Shown: piece by piece, positions 45,484-57,152 of the stretch
Numbering within the stretch: position 1 is the first letter of the stretch
How the letters are laid out: each line of letters begins with the position of its first letter
Assembly: GCA_035578135.1 (NCBI GenBank)
Contig: JAQJVK010000010.1
Span: forward strand, 27,985,471-28,049,470
Length of the DNA: 64,000 bases
Direction: 5' to 3'
DNA from: Flexamia atlantica
Lineage: Eukaryota; Arthropoda; Insecta; Hemiptera; Cicadellidae
The notes under the pieces: model-generated
What the model was told of the DNA's origin: nothing
What the model saw: only the letters and a program-made list of their open reading frames with translations
Database searches by the model: none
Translations under genes and position numbers: made by a program

Positions 45484-46366
45484 CAGGGTGTCCGGAAATC
45501 ATGGTAAAATATTTTATTATATGATATAAGGGGTAAAATAAGAAAATAGGTTTACATAAACATATGTCCTAAAGTGTTTCGTTTTCTGCCTGTGAGTCTG
45601 TTTGTGATTTTTACATATTTAATCATATTTCACAAACCTCTTGACGTATGAACTTCAAACTTGGTGTATGGATGACCACTATAAAGAACTATTTTTATAA
45701 GCAGTATCAAATTTCTACTTTGTACCATTTCAAAATGGACTGTTTTTGTTTTCAAAGCTCAATATATTTAAAATCGTAAATTTGAAAAAACTATACAAGA
45801 GACAAAAAGCTGCAAAATTTTCTCCAATTAACTCTGATATTAAGATTAATTGGAGATCGGACAACTAATAATGGAGTAATTATAAATTCTCGTTGTAAAA
45901 ACATATTTATGCATACAAATTTCAGACAGTATGCCCTAAGAACCATGTTTTTATTCAGAAAAGTTAAAATTTCTCCATTATTAGTTGTCCGATCATTATA
46001 ATCTTAATATTACCGTTAATTGGATTAAATTTTGCAACTTTGTTGTCTCTTGTATACTTTTTCTACAATTTAAGGTTTGTAAGATATTTAGCTTCAAAAA
46101 CTAAAAACAGTCGCCAATTTGAAATGGTAAAAAGAAGAAATTTGATACTTCTTACAAAAATAGCTTTTAATAGTGGTCATCCATATACCAAGTTTGAAGT
46201 TCATACGTTAAGAGGTTCGTGAGATATGATTAAATATTTAAAAATCACAGACACACAAACGGAAAACGAAGCACTTTAAGACCTATGTTTATAAAAACCT
46301 TTTTTTCTTATTTTTACTTCTACTATCATATTCTAAAATATTTCACCGTAATTTCCAGACACCCTG
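45484..46366. mobile_element. Fold-back MITE, family 1, copy A (883 bp)
   Basis: Ends CAGGGTGTCCGGAAATCATG / reverse complement of CAGGGTGTCTGGAAATTACG, flanked by TATA on each side (TA target as in Tc1/mariner). Almost the whole element is one long inverted repeat: for example GGAGATCGGACAACTAATAA (45850) mirrors TTATTAGTTGTCCGATCATT (45980). A 60-codon frame in the right arm is a by-product. The same family lies at 57153-58044. Confidence 0.9.
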
Positions 46367-47054
46367 TATATCTTGAATTATATCCACCATACACCAATAT
46401 TGTTTTACCGGACTGACAACCAGTAAACAGACTCAAAAAATTTTTATAGACTGAAAATTATTTTATAGTTTTTATGTAAAAAAGTCTAATAAACTGGTGA
46501 ATTGAACAAGTAAATTATCAGGATCTGTCGTCTTTCAAAGAATACGGAGGGAGCGGGGAAACCCAACTCAATCAGGACTGAATAAATATAAGCCAGAGTA
46601 TAAAGAGATCCTGCGTCGTCTTTCCTATTGGGAATGCAAATCTAGCCATAAACTAGGTGTTTGTTCGGGGCGGGTGTGAATACGCCTTCCTTTGTAAACA
46701 CTTAACTCCTTGTTCCGGCCTTACTCAACGACGCAATCACTTTGAAATTGCATTTTAAGATTAATTTGCATTTTAAATCATATGAGTTATACAGAGGTAT
46801 ACAATTAATCAGGACTTTTGAACCGATATAGAACTGTCTGAAATGGGCACTCGGTGAGAGAGGGGCTCGGTCGTTATTAATAGATAATTCAGAATTTAAT
46901 TTATCGGAGGGGTTAGATCAGTGAGGAAAACTGTGTTCCCATAGATCCAAAAACTGTAAAATAAACGTTTCAAAAATTACAGGGGAGTTCGCTATAGTCA
47001 GAAAGCTACAACTTTTCAATTTCTTGTATAAAATTTCGTTTCCATCCGGCTGCC

Positions 47055-47500
47055 TCCTCATTCTACCGGATCAGCCACCCCGACGGGTTGCCACCTCCGA
47101 TCTGCCAAATAAAGTGCATCCACCCCGATTGATTGCCACCTCACTCTGCCAAATCGAAGACCACCATGCCTTGAACGATCGAAACCTCACGTTATAGTAT
47201 GAAGTACAACCCCGACAGATTGGCACCTCGATCTGTCACATTGAGGACTTCCCTTGAAGGACTGAAACTTCACGCTATCCTTTTAAGTACAACGCCGACG
47301 GACTGACACCTCCGCTCTACCACATGAAGCACATCCACCCCGACAAATTGCCACCTCGATCTGCCGCACTTAGGACCCCCCTTGAAGAATTGAAACTTCA
47401 CTCTATCATAAAAAGTACAACACCGACGGGTTTGCTACCTCCGCTTTACCGCATGAAGCGCATCCACCCCGACAGATTGCCTCCTCGATCAACCTAACTT
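47055..47500 (+). repeat. Imperfect tandem repeat, ~131-bp period
   Basis: The phrases CCACCCCGAC(A/G), TTGCCACCTC(G/C), GATCTGCC and CTTGAA..A.TGAAACTTCAC recur at about 47085, 47115, 47205, 47300, 47335 and 47465. The clearest two units, from GAGGACTTCCCTTGAAGG (47242) and from AGGACCCCCCTTGAAGAA (47372), are about 131 bp apart. Composition (CCACC/CGA-rich) differs from the AT-rich neighbours. Confidence 0.7.
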
Positions 47501-47944
47501 GTTTACAATCCACCCCGAGAGACCGTGATAGTCGCCGAACCCAGTGAAATGCATCGGGAGTGTTGCCGATATATTACCGCACCCTACTTTATTGAAGTCT
47601 TGCCGGTCGACTGCGGAAATGAGAAGGGTGGAAAAGTGCAAGTTATTTGTATCGCTTCTACATGTACTGTAATTTACAAACTTTAAGTACCTAAAGCATG
47701 CCGTTTTTTCACGCTCACACATAGTACAGCGTGTGAGTTTGTAGAACCTACTGTATGTAGTTCTTTAAATTATAGATGAGCACTCTATTGGCCGGCCCTC
47801 TTGTTCAAGTATTATTTTAATTTATTCCTCAACTTCCCGTAGCCCTGAGTCTGTGCCTGTGCGGCGATTTAAAGACAGCGAGGTAACGTAGCGGAAATTT
47901 TCACATAAGCCAGCCAGAGGTGACCGCTCATGATGGAGTAGGAG

Positions 47945-48030
47945 TCGCCCACCGCTGGGATTGAACCAGCAACGTTTGACACTCAGGGCCAGCGTTTGAT
48001 ATTTAAGTGCCTGGCTTTTAAGGAATTATA
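47945..48030 (-). repeat. Possible tRNA-derived (SINE-like) fragment
   Basis: On the minus strand GCTGG TTCAATC CCAGC forms a perfect T-arm (5-bp stem, 7-base loop) with a B-box-like GGTTCAATCCC. No convincing A box or anticodon arm upstream, so only a fragment or chance. Confidence 0.3.
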
Positions 48031-48542
48031 GTGAATTAAATACAAGTAAAAAAACAAATGTTTCTTTTCGTCGTACGAGGTCAAGTGGTCAAGGATTTAA
48101 TTGAAAAATGGCCGAGTAACGGAAAACAAGTTTAAGTTCGTGTGATGAACAATATTTTTCGCTATACCACTCTTACGATAGCTACTTAAAAATAAATTTT
48201 ACAGCTGGTTTCATTTATGATAGTGTTTAGGTTAGACTGATAATAACCAACTATTGATGTATTGAACCCATTGAACTATCGATTGGTAAAATAAGCGAGT
48301 TTGAAAGCAATGGAACAGTGGATTTAAATCGATAGTAGTATTCAATTACCACTCCATTGCAATCGATATGTCACCATCGACGACGACGTGTAGAGGACGT
48401 CAACATGTTACATTGCTAGCCAGAGAGCCATCTAATAAACATTAAAAAGGATGTTTTAATGATATCTTAAGAAAATTATTATTATTTTTTTATAGCTGGT
48501 GCCTAGTCACGGTTCTCTTAGGGTGTTCATCATTAAATGTTT

Positions 48543-48626
48543 GGCTGCGTGCTGGCGCCGGGGTCCCTGGTGACTGGGGGCCTGGGGCAAATATCCCCTA
48601 ACCCCCCGCCCCTCGTGGCGGCCCTG
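48543..48626. mobile_element. hAT terminal remnant A
   Basis: Ends ...CCCCTCGTGGCGGCCCTG, i.e. CAGGGCCGCCACGAGGGG on the other strand. It aligns over about 50 bp with the remnant at 53535-53622. The partner terminus is missing. Confidence 0.6.
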
Positions 48627-48835
48627 CAGAGGTTTAACGAATAGTTTTTTTTCAAATCTTCTGTTCCATTGATTCTAAAACGGGATAATCACGTAACACA
48701 GCTAGTACGCAAGAGATAAAGTGATCAAAAGAATATAGCTAAGTTGTTAATTGAATTAAAATATCCAAAGATTCATGGAGACGAAGTTTTGACACTTAAA
48801 AATAACATTTTGTAAACAAATGCACAAGCCTACTT

Positions 48836-49394
48836 GATCAAATTCCGTTATCTGCCCACAACTGAAAACTTTTTCCTATTGGCTGTATACGTTGTACGGC
48901 TAAGTCTTTTGGTTACTAGATGGTTCGCTAAGCATATTCTGAATAAATCAGTCGGTATTATTGTCGCTAAGCATATTCTGAATAATTCAGTCGGTATTAT
49001 TGTCGCTCTTGCCTTATGTGTTAAACATACAGATAACGGTAACATCGACGACGCATCGCCGCGCCGGCCGCTGGTTGGGTTGGGTTAGGTTACTTTATTC
49101 TATAAAATACAATATAAAATATTAGATTGGATTTGATCCTAACCTAACCTAATCAAACCTAACATAACCTCTCATCGTAACTAGGTAACGGCGACATGAG
49201 ATAAGGTAACGCTCATAAGATAACTCTCGAGTGTAAAATCAGGCCGTGTATGAATATAATTTGTTTCTATGATTTGTCTTTTACAACTCCAATCACCTCT
49301 AAACATCCCATTTATTTGTTGTATTACTGCCAAATGTTATATTACTTTGTTATATTGGAAATATACAACTGTGGGCAGATAACGGAATTTGATC
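48836..49394. mobile_element. 559-bp TIR element (MITE-like)
   Basis: A 25-bp perfect terminal inverted repeat, GATCAAATTCCGTTATCTGC then CCACA, at both ends. Inside are two tandem copies of a 36-bp unit (TCGCTAAGCATATTCTGAAT...GGTATTATTG, 48928-48999) and GGTTGGGTTGGGTTAGGTTA / CCTAACCTAACCTAATC strings. No coding. Target duplication unresolved. Confidence 0.8.
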
Positions 49395-50084
49395 GCCTAA
49401 TTTGTTTTAGAAATGATCACCTAACCAGAATAATAAGTTTATCAGACAGTGATGTTTGTAGGAAGCACAATTAGGGCTTATAATAGCCACGAGCCACAAA
49501 GAACAAAAACCGAGCTGATTAGACGCTGATTTGATTTTATGTTTGCACACTATCTACTTGCCTAATCAAACGTATAGTGATATCATGGATGTTCTGTACA
49601 CAACAGGATTATATTATTGCAATCTTAGCCAGCCAACACTGGTCCCATATGGTGCCATATATGATATCAATGGTTTAACTAGGTTTCATTATATTTCATC
49701 TATTCTAGGCTTAAAACCTTGATAACCTACTTTTATTGCTTTATCGTTAATCATAAGCGAATTGACTTCCCAAAATCACATTTTTCTGATAATAAATGCT
49801 GAACTACTATGGAGAGAATGGTATCCCGTTTACAGTATCAGAATATGGATTCTGATATTGTATTGAAAAACCTCTTTTCTCTTTCAGCACAAAACTCATT
49901 TATAATTGATTTTAAGTTTCAGTGTATGAATAAAATGTCTAAATATCCACCAAAGTATAACTTTCCAACCCTGCATTTTTTTCAAATTAATAAATAAAAC
50001 CAAGCTTATATGAAAATTGTCTAAATTGTTCTAGGATTTATCAGTTTTTTATCTTGGAAAAAGAACGATTTGCGAATAGTCTTC
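49395..50084. other. No recognisable feature
   Basis: AT-rich; three 62-74 codon frames without known motifs. Confidence 0.4.
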
Positions 50085-50365
50085 AGAATTACCTACTCAC
50101 TCCATAAGAGTAGTGGCAGAAGTTAAGATTTATAGTTTTATTGTCAACACATTTTATAAGCTGTATTTAAATTTTGTGAACTGATTTAAAAGTTAAGCCT
50201 CTGTATAGAACATGGATGAGGGGTTTGATCGAATCATTTGTGAATTGAAAGTCCCTAAAAAATTGATACGAAAACATGAATTTCAATAATAATTAAAGTT
50301 TTTATTTTTACTGAAGTTAAGGAGTGAATAATTAGATTATTTGGGACCTCGGCCACCATTCTAAA
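50085..50365. repeat. ~300-bp repeat, inverted relative to 23040-23340
   Basis: Reverse complement of the 23-kb copy (CTACTCTTATGGAG / CTCCATAAGAGTAG region through GGGACCTCGG). Confidence 0.8.
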
Positions 50366-50439
50366 TGAATATCTATATAAAGGGAACTGTATTTTATAAG
50401 GTAAAACACTTAAAACTTCCCCCCCTTTCAAATCTTTAT

Positions 50440-51040
50440 CTTGAACATTGTAGGCCTCTATTTAAGAAATGCAAAATACTGACAGTGTTCAGTGTTTTTA
50501 TTTACCAATGTTTGGTTGCGAAAAGAAATAATGAGGCTGACGCTGACTGTGTACTAAACTCTGGTGTACATAATTATTCCACCAGGAATAATAATTATTG
50601 TAACTAATAATAACTAATAATAATAATAACTATTATTGTAACTTACATATACTGAGATGTAGGCATGACAAGACACTAAGATGTTTTCCTGTTGCAAGCA
50701 TAAAGATGTACAATCAAATACCATTAGTAGTCAGACAGCTGCCAGCCCGAAAATTCGCCATCGCCGTGAAAGAATGGCTATTGGACAATCCCTTTATAGT
50801 ATAAAGGAATTTTATGAAGCAAATCATCTGGACATGTGTATCAATTAGACTTTAGAAACTGTATCTAAGGTGTTGTATGGTCCCCCTCAAAGGTAGGTCT
50901 ACGCTATTTTCAAATTAATTTTTTCATGATTTTTATATTTTGGTTTTTCATTTTTTTTCGCATGGTTTTTTTTCTTCTTCGCATGGTGTGCTTTTTTATT
51001 GCAATTTGCCATTATTAGTGCTTGAACTGTTTCTGGCATA
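50440..51040 (+). pseudogene. Non-LTR retrotransposon C-terminal end and 3' UTR, left of insertion
   Basis: Reads HCRPLFKKCKILTVFSVFIY, then QCLVAKRNN and GVHNYSTRNNNY; after a frame change CFPVASIKMYNQIPLVVRQL, PARKFAIAVKEWLLDNPF and YEANHLD. This is the Jockey/CR1-group ORF2 end (CRPLFKxxxILTV, YNTRxxxx, YNxLPxxxK, WLLxxxFYS). Its 3' UTR is interrupted at 51,041 by the 1555-bp hAT-type element and resumes at 52,612, ending near 52,785 with AAATAAATTCATTTGAATCA. Confidence 0.78.
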
Positions 51041-51048
51041 TGTGCTTG
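51041..51048. repeat. 8-bp target-site duplication TGTGCTTG (left)
   Basis: Identical to 52604-52611 on the other side of the element. Confidence 0.92.
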
Positions 51049-52603
51049 CAGGGATGCCCAGAAGGGGGGGGGGGCATTGCGCGATTTGCGCCATCAAAAT
51101 TTTTGGGGTGGGCATGATTTTTCGGGCGGAATTTTGGTTTTTTGTGAGGAATTTTAAACCAGCGATTAAGGGAAAATTAAAAACAAATAAATGTCCATAA
51201 CCATATACGCAACAGTTAAAAGTATTGTTTATTTATCTAACAATTTCATCAGGATTGCCATCGTCATGTATTCAATTTCGCCATCCCCGGAATCTCCACG
51301 TTAATCTATAATTGTTAAATTATTTTGAAGGGCGGTTGGCTCGACTGGCAACCCTGTCTGACATCGGGCCCATAAAAGGCCCATGGTATCAGACACAGTC
51401 TGTGGCCCCAGTCTGATACATCCGTTAGCAATGTTGCCAAAAACCTGGTATTTACCCGGTTTTCGGGTATTTTGGAGGCCGTGCGGAGATTTGGCGGTGA
51501 TTAAAAAAATGGGTTTAACCGAGGATGTAAGACTTGGGTTGAGGAAATTTACTCAACAAAAAAAAATGGGTAAAATCGGGGATTTTTGACGAGGTACAAG
51601 GATTTTATGGAATTTAAGAGATTTTATTTTTTGAACGAAAGTTGGTATTGTATAGTTGTCCTGTATTATTGGTTATTTCGTTGCAGTGATACCAGAAACC
51701 GGGTATTAGCCCGGTTTGCGGGTATTTTAATGGCCGTTTGAGGACTTAATTGAGAGGATTAAGAAAAATCTAGTAAAATCGGGGATTTTAGACTTGAGCT
51801 GCGGAGATTTACCTGGTAGGCATCCTAAATACATAAAAAACTGCTAAAGCCGGGGATTTTTGAATTATGGTTTGCTTTGCAAATATCCAATGTCCATTTG
51901 CTGTTTCGGCCCGCGTTTGACGTTTGTAAAACAGGTATGATTTCGTCGTCGTGTGGTGAATAAGATATTTGCCACACAACGCCGCGACGTAATCACCTGT
52001 TTTACTAACTTTATTTGGTAGCCGAAACCAGTTTTTTTCCGCCAGAGGGCCAAAAACTTTCGACCCTAGAACCGAAAGTCAGCTGACCATTTATTTGCTT
52101 GAATGCTTGAAACACGATCTCGAGCCTGCAAAACCTCATTTTCATTTCCAGCCGTTGCTGCGAAATATATTACAACACTGCTTATTTGTATTGTATTACT
52201 AGTATCACATACTGTAGAAAACTTCATTATTTTCATTAACTAGCAACATATTTGTGACCTTTTTACTGACGCTATTGGAACTAGACTTACTTATAAATAC
52301 ATATGTTTTATATATTGAAGTCATATCACTTTATTACCTAATGCTGGTATGCTTTATTATTGTATGCTTTATCACTTTATTACTTGATGCTTAGTAGTCA
52401 ATTGTGTTTTAAGAGTTTGGTAAATAAAACGCAATAATACCCTTTGATAGGGGAGGATATAAAATGTGTGATTTATTTGACATACCGTACTAACTAATGT
52501 TAGAAATTAAAGGGTGGGGGTGGTAGTCATGCTTTGGGGGGGCATTAGGCTTGGTTTGGGGGGGGGCAGGTGCCATTGCTCTTGGGGGGGCTGGGCACCC
52601 CTG
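51049..52603. mobile_element. 1555-bp non-autonomous hAT-type element
   Basis: Ends CAGGGATGCCCAG and the reverse complement of CAGGGGTGCCCAG, with G-rich subterminal tracts on both sides, flanked by perfect 8-bp duplications TGTGCTTG. These are hAT hallmarks. The interior has a duplicated ~270-bp segment (51437 and 51690, ACC.GGTATT...CCCGGTTT.CGGGTATTTT) and a hairpin at 51905-52030 (GTAAAACAGGT...ACCTGTTTTAC). No transposase seen. Confidence 0.92.
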
Positions 52604-52611
52604 TGTGCTTG

Positions 52612-52785
52612 TGCATGGACATCATTTTGAAAGTGCATGGATATGATTTTGATTTTAATTTATTGCATGGACTGATTTTGTTAGTCAATAAAACTATGCT
52701 GCATTATGTTCTTTATTCTTTATATTTAAGTTGACATAGCGTGTTATTCATTGTTTAATGGCCAAATAAATTCATTTGAATCAAA
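52612..52785 (+). pseudogene. Non-LTR 3' UTR and tail, right of insertion
   Basis: Continuation of 50440-51040 after the target duplication, with three ATGGAC/TGCATGG words and an AAATAAATTCATTTGAATCA tail. Directly followed by the repeat shared with 21.6-21.8 kb. Confidence 0.6.
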
Positions 52786-52796
52786 GTAAAAATTCT

Positions 52797-52990
52797 CAAC
52801 GAACTATAAAAAATCGAGCTTACTGGACGGCAATGAAATTTGACCTTTCTTGGCGGATAGAAGCTCTCTCAGCTCTCAGCCGAGTACCGAGTTTGCTGAA
52901 CGGACACCTTTTTTGCACAGGCGCGGTGCGAAAATGTGTAGGGCAATAATGCAGACATTGATAAACACAGGACCTAACTGTTTATCTGTT
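52797..52990. repeat. Repeat shared with 21.6-23.0 kb (empty-site copy)
   Basis: Reverse complement of 21630-21805 joined directly to the sequence that follows 22986 there (AATTCTCAACGAACTATAAA). It lacks the 1150-bp element. Confidence 0.8.
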
Positions 52991-53534
52991 TCCCTCACAG
53001 GACCTCTGTATCCGTAAAATTAAAGTGGGCTGATTGTTGTTATAAAACTGTTTATAGAAAACTGTAGAGCTAGTTTAATAGAGATTTCGAGGTTCCTTCA
53101 CTAAAAACGTACCAGGAACGGACCAGAAAGATTAAGCTCATCAGTCGCCTCCAGCTGGGACAAAAACATACCTTTGCCAATCAGAAAGTTAGTTCTTATT
53201 AATAACCTTTGACTGAGGCTATGTTTTACCCTAAAGGCTTATGGAGCTGAGTGAAAACAAAAAGGGGCCCATCATTGGCATTACTAACTCTGGCAGTCGT
53301 TTTGGAAGTGATTTATTACTCTATACAGAACTTTTCTGTAGAGTACAGTCACCCGCGTGACAGCGGTTTCGTAGCCCTGGCCGAAAGTAATATTTTGGCT
53401 CACTGCATTTAAAACCACAATCGAATTACTGTATGTGTAATTGTTCAAAGGTCAGATATTGTCCATAAGTATAGTCTATACAAGGCCCGTAAATTCGGAA
53501 ACACCCCTTCTCATTATCAAATTCTTAAATATTT

Positions 53535-53622
53535 TAATAATATACTGGCCAGGATTAGGCCCCTAAGGGGGCCGGGCCCGGGACAAGTGTACCCAACAGT
53601 GCCCCCCTTGGTGGCGGCCCTG
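53535..53622. mobile_element. hAT terminal remnant B
   Basis: Ends ...CCCCCCTTGGTGGCGGCCCTG; homologous to 48543-48626, and its CAGGGCCGCC terminus also matches the 29.6-31.9 kb element. Single end only. Confidence 0.6.
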
Positions 53623-53659
53623 AAAGCGTGGCGAAAAGTGCCTTCGGTTCTTGATTCAC

Positions 53660-54215
53660 TAATGTGTTATATTCGTCGTTGGATGTAAATAAAAAACGCC
53701 TTCCAACACTTAAAAATATATTTACCCTTACACTGTACTTACATACAAGATCGTAAATATACACAAGCGGTGGAAAATGGCGATCGATTTCGATTGCTCA
53801 CACCAATCATCAACATGCCCAAAGAGAGACTGGCAGATCCATCATGGCGTCCGTCCATTTATCCTATTGGCTGCCGGAAGTTCGAAGTTCCCACCAAAGT
53901 TCACTTTGCTTGTTAATCGGCTGATCAACGTGAATCGTTGCTGATTAACAAGCAAGTGAACTCTGAATCTGGTGGGACATCCAAGAACCTGTTTCCGACG
54001 GAACTTCCGGCAGCCAATACGATAAAAGGATGAACGCCATGATGGATCTGCCAGTGCCAGTCTTTCATTGGGCCTGATGATGATTGGTGTCACCAATCGA
54101 AATCGATCTCCACTTTCCACTATTTGTGTATATTTACCATCTTATATGTAAATACAGTATAAGTGTAAATATATTTCAAGTGTTGTAAGACTTTTATTTA
54201 AATCCAGTGAATACA
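53660..54215. mobile_element. ~555-bp near-complete palindrome (fold-back element)
   Basis: The two halves are inverted copies around about 53,932: AAAATATATTTACCCTTACA (53711) mirrors the reverse complement of TAAGTGTAAATATATTTCAA (54160), CGATCGATTTCGATTG mirrors CCAATCGAAATCGATCTC, and CTTGTTAATC mirrors GATTAACAAG at the centre. The 92-codon minus-strand frame inside is a by-product. About 85-90% similarity between arms by eye. Confidence 0.88.
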
Positions 54216-54779
54216 ACAACACGTCTCATGCTAATCGAGAAATTACATATTAATCGTTATCAATAACGATCAGAAAATGTTACAGTATTGATATTCTGAC
54301 ATAAATACTTGTTTTTCAACTCAATATGTGGCATAATTCAGTTACGTTGCAGTGCAACAAAAACCCAAAACCCTATGGAAACGACTGGTGCGGAGCAGGG
54401 TTTGGAACTGAGAGATTTTTCAAGAGGACTAAGCCGAATTTGCCCCAGTTACCAATATTGAAAACATAGCAGACTCGAATTTTTGTCGATAATGATATGA
54501 CGTCACTAAAATATCCCACGATTACAAGATTATATGTAAGGAAATCCTTTCAGAAAACACATAACTTTTTATGAAAACTAATCAGACTCGAAATTCTCTC
54601 AACACTTTTCATGTAACTGAAAATTTGGAAGAAATGTATTAAGTCAAAGCCTGCATAAATTTGGAGTCTTACTTCTCTTATATTCTTTTTACTTTTCTTA
54701 CTTTTACACCATATCGTTTACTTTTTCTTACTGTTACAATTGAAGTAGTTTAACATTGTTTCAAAAATAAATATTTTCG

Positions 54780-54985
54780 CTTAGGTAACAAAAAAGTTGT
54801 ATATTACGTTTAAATTGTATTTTTCAAGTAGGCTAAGAACCGGGAGGTGAACGAAATAGAGTATTTGGGTGACAGGAAGCGTAGGCCCCTCTCTCGTGGA
54901 GCAAAAATTATGTTTCGGGCGGCTCTGAAACCTACCTGCTGACCCATGGAGCAAAAGAGATGTTTCAAAAATGAGTGTAAAATAA
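54780..54985. mobile_element. Half copy of the TTTTGCTCCACGG long-TIR family
   Basis: Matches the right arm of the 21837-22986 element (TTTTTCAAGTA...GAACC.GGAGGTGA, then two GGAGCAAAA motifs), diverged; the left arm is missing. Confidence 0.7.
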
Positions 54986-55149
54986 AAATTCAAATTTCCC
55001 ACCCTGTTTTAATCCTATATTAAATGCAAAAACCCACACCAAAACTGCTTTAAAAAAGAGGCCATTTTGTTTTTAAAAAATTTAAATTTCCCGCCTTGCA
55101 AAAGGGTGACGCCATTCAGTCTGGTCCCTTAGTGACGTAAAGCACCTCT

Positions 55150-56780
55150 ATGGGTACACCACGACTGAGCCACGAATGCACTCCTAACGACAGGGACGAA
55201 ATATTAATTACAGGGTGCGAGGCGGAACTGAGCCACAGTGCACAGTGGTCCAGGTAGCAGACCCGCGGCGCGGCAGCGGCGGCGGCTATGGAACGCAAAC
55301 GAACCGCCAGTGCCGAGCGAATTACTTGTTTAATGTTTCAACCCATGTCCTATACAAACGTGACGCATTAATTTTGTAGTATCAATTACTTATGTTATGT
55401 TTTTAGATCGCTATTTTATATTTCTTATGAATACTAACTTTTTTAAAGTGTCAAGTGTAAAAGTAAAAGTATTTAATCGCGAGCACCAAATAGGGCGGGT
55501 TAGTGAGTGCGCTGCTGGCGAAACTATTGTTTATTATTTGTTTGAGAGGTTAATCAACTATGTGATCATAATGTTAAAGTAAACACAAATTTAGAGGTAA
55601 AAGGCCCTGAAAACGTAAACAAAGTTTTGACAGTCCAACAAAAACATTTCATTCGGTCATTTCAGCTGATGTTTAGCAGACAATTTGATGAGTTTGCAGT
55701 TTTTGCCACCCGCCCTATTTCGTGCACTCTACTCTAGTCAAGTATATAAAAATCCGTATAGACTACGAAGAAAACATTTCGTTTTACGAATACTATAAAT
55801 ACTACTAATAATCAGGCCGAAGGCGGCTGCAACACTCTTTTGCTCAGTTATTTCAGTATACACAATACGTCCATACCTAGTTTTAATTTTAATTTTTTTT
55901 AACCTGTTTTTTAAGTATACGATAGTTATTAAAGGAAATATAAATGAAAGGAAATAATATAAATGTACATATATTTGCTTTAATAACTACATTGATTAAT
56001 TTTTTTTCTTAGTAGCAGCGTTTGGGTCTGGGCGACCAGATCGCTAAGTGTAGCGGGGCCTTACGGTAACCAGGTTGTTCATATAGGCTATTATTACAAA
56101 GTTTATGTATTATTAATTATATATTATGTACTATATTGTTAAATATTGCAAGTTTTGATCGCCTTTTTGACGTAAGTTTTATAGCATTTGATAAATGTAT
56201 TGATTCTAATTGAACGATTATGTTTTAAAATTTCACAATATAAAACCTATGAATGTGAACTTGTGAATGTGTAGAGGCTTTATTTCCATAATTTTTACAA
56301 TGAGTCCAAACAAATCATGATTTGTTGTTGGGTGCTCTCTATTACAATATATTACATTACTTGTTAAACTAAATACATAGGTGGATATGGCGCTCTAAAC
56401 TTATGTAATTAAACTAATGTAACGATGTAACTTATAATGACTTATGTAATATGTAACTTATGGATTAGAGTGTTATAATATATTTAAATATGTCTTTGAC
56501 GTAGGCTAATGTTTACAGCACTTAATAAATCGATTGAATTTGATTGACCGCTTGAAATTTCATATTTTATTAGTGCAATCTAATAAATATGTGATCATTT
56601 TTAATTATTACTGAAATTAATTTCAAACCAAACGGTTTGGACGCGGTTGGCGGCGACAGCGCGGCACGTGACGCGTGGCTCAGTTGCGGTGCGTCTTGCG
56701 TCTTCGGGGGGCCGCTCATCACTGCGGCTCAGTTACGCCGCCTACCTGATCCTCGTGGCTCAGTTGCGGCGATTGGTTGC
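55150..56780. repeat. GC-rich inverted arms with GTGGCTCAGT motifs
   Basis: Two GC-rich islands (55120-55330 and 56637-56870) in AT-rich DNA face each other. The motif GTGGCTCAGT occurs inverted at 55164-55173 and 55227-55236 and direct at 56675-56684 and 56755-56764, with GCGGCTCAGT at 56724-56733. Inner flanks are also partly inverted copies (GGCGGTTCG / GGTTGGCGGCG). I infer a degraded inverted-repeat element of about 1.6 kb. The 91-codon GC-rich frame at 56637-56912 has no known motif. Confidence 0.5.
55477..55733. mobile_element. Small TIR element with AAATAGGGCGGGT ends
   Basis: GAGCACCAAATAGGGCGGGT at 55480 faces the reverse complement of GTGCACGAAATAGGGCGGGT at 55715-55733. The 256-bp interior is AT-rich and non-coding. 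Confidence 0.65.
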
Positions 56781-57152
56781 GGTGCACCGCCAGGCGCGAA
56801 GACCTGGACGGCCGCCCCTGTCAACCCTACCCTAACGCCGCCGGCACTGAGGATATCGAGGGGTCAGGAGGGTACGAAACTGTCATATGAAAACTACTTC
56901 CCCCAGCGGTGATAGACGTTTCCAGCAAACAGTTTTGTTTTTGATTTTATTGTAGCTTTTAAATAAATAAACATGCAACTTAAGAAATCCTGTATGTTCC
57001 AACTGAATTAATTTTATTTGAAGAAACAGATGTATTAAAGAAAAGAACATTTCTACCATCTGTCACAGTGAATCATGTCTTCTTATTTCTAGAGTTCAGA
57101 AACAGTTAATTTATTAAATAGAACCGATCGTAGTTTTCTGGACACAAATATA

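Larger units (their letters stand above)
46370..48835. other. No gene; degenerate tandem array and hAT scrap
   Basis: 46375-47050 holds nothing recognised. 47055-47500 is the imperfect array listed separately. 47510-48540 has no coding motif; a tRNA T-arm-like GCTGGTTCAATCCCAGC sits on the minus strand near 47965. Confidence 0.5.

Noticed and set aside
49075..49175. GGTTGGGTTAGGTTA and CCTAACCTAACC strings suggesting telomeric DNA
   Set aside because: Only a few units, not the TTAGG pentamer array of insects, and inside a 559-bp TIR element; similar strings are scattered in the window.
53842..54120. 92-codon minus-strand frame, arginine-rich
   Set aside because: Lies within one long palindrome; no known motif, and the reading frame follows from the inverted repeat.
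56637..56912. 91-codon GC-rich plus-strand frame
   Set aside because: GC-rich composition lowers stop frequency; the segment contains repeated GTGGCTCAGT motifs shared in inverted form with 55.2 kb, so a repeat is more likely than a gene.
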